Assembly (NCBI GenBank): GCA_937902605.1
Contig: CALFNC010000201.1
Coordinates: 1 to 7,275, forward strand
From: an uncultured Acidobacteriota bacterium
GTDB taxonomy: Bacteria; Acidobacteriota; Thermoanaerobaculia; UBA5066
Length of the DNA: 7,275 bases
Direction of reading: 5' to 3'
The notes beneath the pieces are model-generated. The model searched no databases, had not been told where the DNA came from, and worked only from the letters and a program-made list of their open reading frames with translations. The translations under genes and the position numbers were made by a program. Shown piece by piece: positions 1 through 5,362 of the stretch. How positions within the stretch are numbered: position 1 is the first letter of the stretch; every line of letters starts with the position of its first letter.

Positions 1-45
1 ACCACCACCGCCACCGCCACCACCGCCACCGCCACCGCCACCACC
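1..45 (-). repeat. GGT/GGC triplet repeat encoding at least 15 consecutive glycines
   Basis: Fifteen consecutive GGY codons (ten GGT, five GGC on the minus strand) run to the window edge, immediately after the PKD-like module. Polyglycine stretches like this usually act as flexible linkers between exported domains, so another domain or an anchor probably follows outside the window. The mixed synonymous codons form an irregular (GGT/GGC)n tract. It could still change length by slippage in whole codons, which would keep the frame. Confidence 0.9.
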
Positions 46-3030
46 CACCGAGTTCACGAAGGTGGTGTATGTGATCGTTGCGCCATATGCGGTCAGGGTC
101 ACCGTCTTGCTGTTGGGCGTAGAGTAGCTGAACGCCTCGGACGGGGATCCGGTTCCGGTCGGGGGCGTTGCACCGAGGCCAAACCTCCAGGTGAAGGTCG
201 AGTCGGTGATCTGCGAACCCGTGGAGGTGTCGATCGCCACCGCACGCAGCGACTGGCCCGTCGTCGGACAGTTAGACCCCAAGTAGCACGAGGCGAACGA
301 CGTACCGCCCGAGGTTTGAATGTCGATCCCCGGGGTTACATTCGTCACGGTGATCGGCCAGGCCGTCGGGTAGTCGGTGGAGGGAGTCCAGTAGGCAATC
401 AACGGGGCGGAACAATCCGGGCTAGTGTGGTCCGATGTCTTCGTCGTGGTGTATTTGTACCTGATCCGCAGCCAGAACTTCGCCGGGTAGGTCCCCGAGC
501 TGGGTACCGGCGTCGCGATTCCCCCCACCGCGCCCACCGCGTTCGTCGGGAACGTGATCGTGTACTGGTAGTTGGACTCCTGCACCGAGCACGGGACGGT
601 GTCGGTGACGGCCGCCGCCTCGCATATTGCGTACTCGTAGGCCTTCGATAATTGTGGGCACGGGGAGACCGAGCTCCCCGCCGTCGAGAGGTTCGTCACC
701 GGGATGCCCGGGTCGGTCGTCGACGGCTTGACCGCGGACGGCGGAACCGTGAGCTTCAGGACGACGTTGGAGACGGTGATCGTGCCACGTTTGGCGTTCG
801 TGCCGGTGGGATAGTCTTCGCTGACGTAGCCGTTCGGGTACGGGACGGTCACCCAGTAGGCGAAGTCCCCTGGCCCGCTAAAAAAGTGTTGACACGAGCT
901 TCCGGCGCACCCTGGGTCGGGGTTCCCCATGACTCCGCTTCCGGGGCCCGTCTCGAAATACCACTTGTAGGGCACTAAGGGGCTCGACAGATATGGTTTC
1001 CCCTCGGAGACGTCATATAGGGTGTCGCTCGCGAGAATGCTCAAACTCGACGCGCCCGACGTCCAGTCTGTGGCCGCTGTGGGCGCCGTCGACGAGATTC
1101 GGACGTGCGGGACGGTCCAGGAGAAGAGCGAAGTCGCGAGCGCGGTGGAGCCGTTCGTGTTGGCCGCCGCGAACGCGAAGACGGTCGTGCCGGCGATCGA
1201 CCCTTCGTCAGCCATCGCGAAGGACCACCCGGAGTCCTGCGTGAGAAGGGTGTTGAAGTCGGTTTTCGCGACCGATGCCCAGCAGCCACTCGTTCCTATC
1301 GCGGTGCTCGGATCGCAGGGGCCCGTGAAGTAGAGCAAGGCCGGATAAGAAGTCCCCGGATCCGGAACCTGGCCCGAGACCCCGGCCAGCGATGTCGGTA
1401 GGCCCTTCACCGTACTAGCGTCCGCCTTGCTCAGGAAGGGATAGGCGTAAGGTGCAATTGACTCGCTCGATTGGTGGTAGTCGAGGTCGAGGTACCAGCT
1501 CGTCAGGACCGTCGTCGATTTCGTCGTATCCGGAGGCGGCGTGACGGTCCGGCTCACAGGAATGGTCGTGCCGATGGGGGCGGACGGCCTGCCAGCCGAG
1601 TCCGTGGCCGAGATCAAGGACGCCGCGGGCGTGTTGGGCGCCGTCTGGGGCGTACAGGTGACCTTTATGACGCTGGCCATTCCACTCACGCCCGAGAGGA
1701 GAAAGAAATCCTGGCCCTCACTCCAGCCCTCCGTGACGTAGGGTGCGATACTGGTGCTGCCAAGCTCGATCGCGGTTCCGGGCGAGAGGTCGCCGCGGCT
1801 CCAGTTCGTCGACGAGAGGGTGAAAACCTTCTTCTTGTAGTCGCCCTTTACTTCCCAGAGGAACGCCATGAGATCATCGGGAGCCCCCGCGCCGGTCGTG
1901 GAATACGGAATCAGGGCGGTCCCGGAGTTGGTGGCGGCCCCTCTGATCAGGTATGGGGAGGTGGGGTCCGTGTAAGGAATACGGTGGTCGGTCGAGGAAA
2001 TACCGCCGTTGCCGTTGTTGGCCGCGGGGTCGAAAGTCTTTAGCGCGATTCCCGACGATGCATTGTTGGGGGCGAACCCATCGACGAGGATCTCCAGAGC
2101 CGGGCTACCATCGGCGAGGCGCTTTGTCGGGTGGAACGCCCCGCGGGCTCTGGTGACTCCCGACCCGGCCGGAAGGCCGAAGTCCTCGGGAGCGAGGACG
2201 GTGACCTTGAACCTCGCCGAGATCCCCGGGATTGAGGTTCCCGGGCTCGAGACGTCCACGACCACGATCTGCGATCCGGCGCTCGCATAGACCAGGTAGC
2301 GCTTCCCCGTGACCGTGTCGACCGTGAGGTCCAGACCATAGACGGTCTTCGAAACTGGTGCGTTCACGATCAGTTCCGAGGGTAAGGTCCCTAGCGCGGG
2401 TGTGGTTCCCGGGGTCATCTCCGCCACGTAAATCCCGCGCTCGTTGAGCTGGTACGCGATGCTCCGGGACCCGATCAGGTCGACCCTTATGCCCCCCTTG
2501 GGGATCACGCTCCACGTCCCGGGTCCGAACTGCCGTACGCCATAGAGTGGAGACTTGAATGTTCCCGGGGAGGAACCGGGCTGCAGGATCAGGGTCAAGT
2601 GGCCATAGCAATACCCGATGAGCAAGCTCGAGCCGTCTGGAGCTACTCCGACCGCTCCGACCGTTGTCTGGCCATCCCCGGTCACCCCGTATCCCTGATT
2701 TAAGCTGAGGTCCTCCCAGCCCTGAAGAGACGGAGAGAGAGGGTTCGACAGGCTGAAAGCCGCGTATCCGAAGTTGTGCTCGTCAACCACATGCCGGACG
2801 CCCGCAGCGTCCTTGTAGAGCGCAACGGAGGCGATCTGCGGAGTAAAGGTATACCCCCACGGCGTAGAAACCGGATCATCGTAAACGACCGGTCCCCCGG
2901 TGAGCGAGCATTGGGCTTGGCCTTCCAGCCGGAGCGGAGCCCCAAGGACTAGCCCCAGGATGAGGGTGGCGGTTGCGAATCCCGTCACGCGATGGCCTCG
3001 CCGCTTCGTTATTTCATCCTCGACAGGCAT
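1..3030 (-). CDS. Large exported multidomain protein (LVIVD-like propeller, Ig/PKD-like modules, polyglycine linker), 3' end outside window
   Basis: I translated this frame by hand. It is open for 1010 codons from ATG 3030 to the left edge with no stop, so the C-terminus is missing. The start is supported by AAGGGG at 3037-3042 (6-nt spacing) and by an in-frame TAG directly upstream of the ATG. Residues 1-39 look like a Sec signal peptide: a basic KRR at 9-11, a hydrophobic core at 18-33 and likely cleavage GQA|QC after 39. Residues about 45-450 look like a beta-propeller. Segments near 91-104 (AFSLSNPLSPSLQG), 199-214 and 251-264 (GSQIVVVDVSSPG) resemble LVIVD repeats. Residues about 470-990 look like tandem Ig-like modules, the last PKD-like (FTWRFG at 946-951, SYSTPNSKTVTLTA at 968-981). 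Ten of the 13 cysteines lie in 572-921, some closely paired (708/713, 915/921), which suggests disulfides. Residues 996-1010 are all glycine. The likely role is a surface or secreted structural or binding protein; no catalytic motif was seen. The reading frame is certain; the domain names are by resemblance. Confidence 0.88.
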   Translation of the reverse strand, partial: MPVEDEITKRRGHRVTGFATATLILGLVLGAPLRLEGQAQCSLTGGPVVYDDPVSTPWGYTFTPQIASVALYKDAAGVRHVVDEHNFGYAAFSLSNPLSPSLQGWEDLSLNQGYGVTGDGQTTVGAVGVAPDGSSLLIGYCYGHLTLILQPGSSPGTFKSPLYGVRQFGPGTWSVIPKGGIRVDLIGSRSIAYQLNERGIYVAEMTPGTTPALGTLPSELIVNAPVSKTVYGLDLTVDTVTGKRYLVYASAGSQIVVVDVSSPGTSIPGISARFKVTVLAPEDFGLPAGSGVTRARGAFHPTKRLADGSPALEILVDGFAPNNASSGIALKTFDPAANNGNGGISSTDHRIPYTDPTSPYLIRGAATNSGTALIPYSTTGAGAPDDLMAFLWEVKGDYKKKVFTLSSTNWSRGDLSPGTAIELGSTSIAPYVTEGWSEGQDFFLLSGVSGMASVIKVTCTPQTAPNTPAASLISATDSAGRPSAPIGTTIPVSRTVTPPPDTTKSTTVLTSWYLDLDYHQSSESIAPYAYPFLSKADASTVKGLPTSLAGVSGQVPDPGTSYPALLYFTGPCDPSTAIGTSGCWASVAKTDFNTLLTQDSGWSFAMADEGSIAGTTVFAFAAANTNGSTALATSLFSWTVPHVRISSTAPTAATDWTSGASSLSILASDTLYDVSEGKPYLSSPLVPYKWYFETGPGSGVMGNPDPGCAGSSCQHFFSGPGDFAYWVTVPYPNGYVSEDYPTGTNAKRGTITVSNVVLKLTVPPSAVKPSTTDPGIPVTNLSTAGSSVSPCPQLSKAYEYAICEAAAVTDTVPCSVQESNYQYTITFPTNAVGAVGGIATPVPSSGTYPAKFWLRIRYKYTTTKTSDHTSPDCSAPLIAYWTPSTDYPTAWPITVTNVTPGIDIQTSGGTSFASCYLGSNCPTTGQSLRAVAIDTSTGSQITDSTFTWRFGLGATPPTGTGSPSEAFSYSTPNSKTVTLTAYGATITYTTFVNSVGGGGGGGGGGGGGGG

Positions 3031-3128
3031 CTATATCCCCTTTCAAACCCCACCGATAAGATGACCCCCTCGATTCCGGGACGGCACCTACCGATCCGGA
3101 GCGGAGGGGAGAAAGACAACCGATTGAA

Positions 3129-3157
3129 ATATTAGCACGATCCTTCATGATCCAGAA
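3129..3157 (-). promoter_or_regulatory. Possible extended -10 promoter for the large exported protein gene
   Basis: On the minus strand TGC-TAATAT (3129-3137) fits an extended -10 (TGn followed by a 4/6 match to TATAAT). It sits 17 nt downstream of a poor -35, TTCTGG (3152-3157). This would give a leader of roughly 90 nt before ATG 3030. The terminator upstream means the gene needs its own promoter, which makes some promoter here likely, but this exact site is tentative. Confidence 0.35.
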
Positions 3158-3212
3158 CTCCCCCAGGAAAGTGCGATTCCCCGCACCGTTCTTTCGCGTC
3201 CCCCTCGCCCTG

Positions 3213-3238
3213 GCCATCCGGTTGACGCTGCCATCCGG
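3213..3238. repeat. 9-bp direct repeat GCCATCCGG, 17-bp period
   Basis: GCCATCCGG occurs at 3213-3221 and again at 3230-3238, separated by 8 bp, about 60-80 bp upstream of the possible -35. A paired repeat upstream of a promoter could bind an activator. It could equally be chance in GC-rich DNA. Confidence 0.45.
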
Positions 3239-3365
3239 CTGGGGGCCGGAGACCTCGCGCTCCCCAGAGGACGTTCACCTCTAAGTCATTTCCCGATCGG
3301 CTTTCGGCTCCCGTTCGACGGCGCCGGTCCAGGCGTCGCGGGCCATGCCCAGGTCTCCACCCAAC

Positions 3366-3394
3366 AAAAAGGCGGGCGGCTTTCGCCGCCCGCC
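3366..3394 (-). terminator. Intrinsic (Rho-independent) terminator of the 527-residue gene
   Basis: On the minus strand, GGCGGGCGGC and GCCGCCCGCC form a perfect 10-bp all-GC stem closed by a GAAA (GNRA-type) tetraloop, followed directly by TTTTT (3366-3370). It begins 30 bp after the TAA stop at 3425-3427. The T-run lies only on the minus-strand side, which sets the direction. It ends this transcript before the large gene at 1-3030. Confidence 0.93.
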
Positions 3395-3424
3395 CTCTGG
3401 CTCGATAGGGAGCCGGATTGACTG

Positions 3425-5008
3425 TTAGTAGTTGGTCTGAACCGCCGTGCCGGTCTGGACCGTAATGCCCGGCTGGGCGAACGTCACGAACGGGGACGGG
3501 TTGCAGATGAACTGCCCGCTGAGCAACGTGGCGCTGTGGCCGACGCTAATCGCGAGGCCAAGGCCGGAGTGCTGGACGCCGACCCAAGCCTGGTCCTCGA
3601 AGTAGCCCGGCAGGGTCATGGAGATCCAGCCGCCGAGGAAGCTCGACGGGACGATGGGGACGTTCGGGGTAATGACCAGGCGCTGCGTCTCAAGGGGGAT
3701 GTTCCCCGGCGTAACTCCGCACGGGGAGGGGCAGCCGGTGACGTTGACGGTGTTCTCGTCGTTGTCAAACACGATGACGTTGGGCCTATGGATAGCGTCC
3801 GTGAATCCAACCGCGGAGTAGACGGACGGGTCGCTGATGCCGACCCTGTACAACCACCAGCTGCAAAGGGCGGTGGTGTCGGGATACTCGAGGCTGCTGT
3901 CGCCTGGATAAATATCGCTGCGGTACACGATGGCCCAGGTCCTGAGGGAGGTCGTAGCCCCCGTCTGCATGTACCGGAAGCCGTAGCTCTTGCCGAGGGG
4001 CTCGCGGCCGTCACCAGGGAAAGCGTAGCCGCCCGTGGTGGGATCAGCGAAAACGTAGCGGTTGTAGAAGGTCAGGTTGTTGTTAGCCGCCAGCGCGTTC
4101 CAGGGGAGGCGGGAGTCAAACTCGAGATGGACCGCGGGGTCACCGGAGATGTTCCCCATGTTGGCCGACGTGTCGCCAGGCTTCTGGTCCTTGTAGAACA
4201 CGTCGCCCATCAGGACGTTCGGGGTCCAACCATTGGTCGCGGTGTTCCAACCAGTGGTCGCGATGATTTCTTCCCCGTAGTACCGCTGGTCATTGGGGAA
4301 GTACAGGGTGCAGAAGTTGACGACGTCGATCGTCACGTAGCCGGAGAAGTCGCCGTTGACGATGTTCCCAGCGGCGCTGCCGCACGCATAGTTGTCGGCG
4401 TCGATGACTCCGCTGCCAACCGAGCCCGTGGAGGTCCAGGACGTGATGTCGCCGGACTCGTCCAGCGAGGTCCAGACGTTCTGCCGGAACGTACCGCTGA
4501 AGGCAGGCGTCTGATAGACGGAGATCGCCCGAGTTCTGTCCGAAAGGTCGACCGCAGAGAACCGGAGGTACTTGGTCAGGGCATACGCTGCCGAAGCAAC
4601 CCCAGTCTGCCCGCACGGATCAACGCCGGCGCTGCTGAGCTTCTGGTAGGTTGGGTTCACGATCAGCTTGCCGTTGAGGATGTCCCTCATCGACCAGAAG
4701 ACGACGTCATAGGGGGTCATCGGGACGTTGAAGTCGAGGACCGGAGCGGAGTACTTGTTCCACAGCGTGACGTGGATGATGATGTTGGCTGCGGAGACGT
4801 TGGTGACGGCCACCAGGGTGTCCGTGCCGCTGGTGTCCGGGATGTCGCCCATACTGCTGCCGGTTCCAACGATACCGGCGCCGCCGACCCGGAAATACGG
4901 GACGAGAAGGGTTGCGGCGGGCACATTGTCCTGCGCGCAAGTGACCGCATAGCCGGTCCCGGCGATTGCCAGGAGGGCCAGTGCGACGAGGGCAGTAATT
5001 TTCTTCAT
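3425..5008 (-). CDS. Exported protein of unknown function, 527 residues
   Basis: ATG 5008 is chosen because AGGAG (5014-5018) lies 5 nt upstream and the product then opens with a clean signal peptide: MKK, a hydrophobic core at 4-18 and likely cleavage GYA|VTC after residue 21. An in-frame ATG at 5062 would add 18 residues without a good ribosome site and would bury the signal. The mature protein is rich in Thr, Ser, Gly, Asn and aromatics, with short hydrophobic strands typical of beta-structure. It has eight cysteines (24, 132, 209, 233, 382, 426, 430, 502), an even number that suits disulfide bonding outside the cytoplasm. Distinctive segments are NVPAATLLVPYF (28-39), HVTLWNKYSAPVLDFNV (79-95) and DVVFWSMRDILNG (101-113). 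I recall similar segments in uncharacterised exported proteins of Acidobacteriota but cannot verify this. There is no lipobox, internal transmembrane helix or catalytic motif. A TTGACA promoter, long leader, good ribosome site and strong terminator suggest a well-expressed single-gene unit. The function is unknown; an envelope or extracellular structural role is a guess. Confidence 0.93.
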   Translation of the reverse strand: MKKITALVALALLAIAGTGYAVTCAQDNVPAATLLVPYFRVGGAGIVGTGSSMGDIPDTSGTDTLVAVTNVSAANIIIHVTLWNKYSAPVLDFNVPMTPYDVVFWSMRDILNGKLIVNPTYQKLSSAGVDPCGQTGVASAAYALTKYLRFSAVDLSDRTRAISVYQTPAFSGTFRQNVWTSLDESGDITSWTSTGSVGSGVIDADNYACGSAAGNIVNGDFSGYVTIDVVNFCTLYFPNDQRYYGEEIIATTGWNTATNGWTPNVLMGDVFYKDQKPGDTSANMGNISGDPAVHLEFDSRLPWNALAANNNLTFYNRYVFADPTTGGYAFPGDGREPLGKSYGFRYMQTGATTSLRTWAIVYRSDIYPGDSSLEYPDTTALCSWWLYRVGISDPSVYSAVGFTDAIHRPNVIVFDNDENTVNVTGCPSPCGVTPGNIPLETQRLVITPNVPIVPSSFLGGWISMTLPGYFEDQAWVGVQHSGLGLAISVGHSATLLSGQFICNPSPFVTFAQPGITVQTGTAVQTNY

Positions 5009-5013
5009 TATCT

Positions 5014-5018
5014 CTCCT
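5014..5018 (-). promoter_or_regulatory. Ribosome binding site fixing the start of the 527-residue protein
   Basis: AGGAG on the minus strand lies 5 nt before ATG 5008. It supports that start over the in-frame ATG at 5062, which has no comparable site. Confidence 0.85.
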
Positions 5019-5024
5019 GCTGAT

Positions 5025-5126
5025 TCAGTTACTGGAAACGGATGAAAACGCAATGGCTTCAACCTTGAAGTGAAACTCGAATTGAAACGAGTCCTTGCGA
5101 GGCGGCACTCTCCCGCGATAACTCAT
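5025..5126 (-). other. Upstream ORF of 33 codons in the leader (doubtful)
   Basis: ATG 5126 opens a 33-codon frame that ends with TGA at 5025-5027, 16 nt before the ATG of the 527-residue gene and in a different frame. A strong GGAGG (5129-5133) precedes it but only 2 nt away, which is too close for efficient initiation, and two bases of the ATG fall in a predicted hairpin stem. The predicted peptide starts MSYRGRVPPRK and is basic, then Phe- and Ser-rich. It could be a translated leader peptide coupling ribosomes to the main gene, or simply a chance ORF. Confidence 0.2.
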
Positions 5127-5139
5127 CACCTCCCGTGAT
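5125..5139 (-). promoter_or_regulatory. Leader hairpin presenting a Shine-Dalgarno-like GGGAG loop
   Basis: On the minus strand ATCAC-GGGAG-GTGAT forms a 5-bp stem with a 5-nt loop. GGAGGTGAT (5125-5133) is also a 9-nt perfect complement to the usual 16S rRNA 3' end (ATCACCTCC). A GGA-containing loop on a short stem also resembles CsrA/RsmA binding sites. It lies about 120 nt upstream of the real start, so it is not that gene's ribosome site. A ribosome standby site or protein-binding element is possible. The inverted repeat is certain; its function is inference. Confidence 0.4.
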
Positions 5140-5206
5140 TTATTTTCCGACGTCGCTGTCATACTTTCTTTCTCTTAATTCCTGGTTCCCGTTGCTTCCG
5201 TTACCC

Positions 5207-5253
5207 GGTTCTTCCGATCCATCGATCACATAGACCCTTGGATCGGAAGGACC
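5207..5253 (-). promoter_or_regulatory. Large inverted repeat (14-bp arms, one mismatch) near the 5' end of the leader
   Basis: Arms 5207-5220 and 5240-5253 (CTTCCGATCC with GGATCGGAAG at the core) pair over 13 of 14 positions around a 19-nt loop. It would lie about 15 nt from the predicted transcript 5' end. No T-run follows on the minus strand, so it is not a standard intrinsic terminator. Candidate roles are mRNA stabilisation by 5'-end protection, a leader regulatory element, or a DNA-level operator. Confidence 0.6.
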
Positions 5254-5275
5254 AAGGTCTTCTCAAGCTCAGGCT

Positions 5276-5305
5276 AAGATAGCGGCCGCTATACCAGAAT
5301 GTCAA
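5276..5305 (-). promoter_or_regulatory. Sigma70-type promoter of the 527-residue gene
   Basis: Minus-strand TTGACA (5300-5305) is a perfect -35 consensus. TATCTT (5276-5281) is a 4/6 match to the -10, with an 18-bp spacer. A/T-rich runs (A5 at 5310-5314, TTT, A5 at 5328-5332) just upstream resemble an UP element. Transcription would start near 5269 and give a leader of about 260 nt. The -35 lies 57 bp past the stop codon of the lipoprotein gene. Confidence 0.65.
5279..5292. promoter_or_regulatory. 14-bp perfect palindrome overlapping the promoter spacer and -10 (possible operator)
   Basis: ATAGCGGCCGCTAT is identical to its own reverse complement. It covers three bases of the -10 hexamer and most of the spacer, so a dimeric repressor bound there would block RNA polymerase. 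The palindrome is visible directly; an operator role is inferred from its position. No regulator gene is present in the window. Confidence 0.5.
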
Positions 5306-5362
5306 GCGCTTTTTCCGGAAATATGCCTTTTTCCCATACGCGCCCTCCAGCCGGCTGCTTAA

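Larger units (their letters stand above)
3031..3365. other. Intergenic region between the 527-residue gene and the large exported protein gene
   Basis: This 335-bp gap lies between the intrinsic terminator at 3366-3394 and the ATG at 3030. It should carry the promoter of the large gene. The best candidate is an extended -10 at 3129-3137, and a 9-bp direct repeat sits further upstream. Short ORFs exist on the minus strand (for example 3014-3217 and a 21-codon frame at 3281-3346). None has a convincing ribosome binding site or a recognisable product, so I call no gene here. Confidence 0.7.
5009..5362 (-). other. Intergenic region and long 5' leader of the 527-residue gene
   Basis: This 354-bp gap contains, in transcription order: no intrinsic terminator for the lipoprotein gene (only a 10-bp palindrome CAGCCGGCTG at 5348-5357, without a T-run); two A5 runs at 5328-5332 and 5310-5314 just upstream of a TTGACA promoter; then about 260 nt of predicted untranslated leader. 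The leader has a large hairpin (5207-5253), a small hairpin exposing a Shine-Dalgarno sequence (5125-5139), a 14-bp inverted repeat CTTCAACCTTGAAG (5057-5070) and the true ribosome site. It is visibly richer in A and T than the flanking genes. I recognise no known riboswitch class. Confidence 0.75.

Noticed and set aside
1471..2043. Plus-strand open frame of 190 codons
   Set aside because: It lies fully inside, and antisense to, the uninterrupted minus-strand frame 1-3030. It is Arg/Gly-rich with no motif.
2105..2611. Minus-strand open frame of 168 codons
   Set aside because: It is an out-of-frame shadow of the 1-3030 coding region, with no ribosome site and biased composition.
3014..3217. 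Minus-strand 67-codon ORF in the intergenic region
   Set aside because: It overlaps the start of the large gene out of frame, lacks a good ribosome site, and would span the predicted promoter. The product shows no signal or motif.
3281..3346. Minus-strand 21-codon ORF just past the terminator
   Set aside because: It is very short, has only a weak GGAG upstream, and lies directly downstream of a strong terminator with no visible promoter.
3536..5023. Plus-strand open frame of 495 codons opposite the 527-residue gene
   Set aside because: It lies almost entirely antisense to a gene with signal peptide, ribosome site, promoter and terminator. Its product is Val/Asp/Gly/Arg-rich and low in complexity, as expected from the complement of GC-rich codons, and it has no domain signature.
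5207..5253. Large hairpin considered as the terminator of the lipoprotein gene
   Set aside because: No T-run follows on the minus strand, and it lies downstream of the next gene's promoter, so it fits a leader element better.
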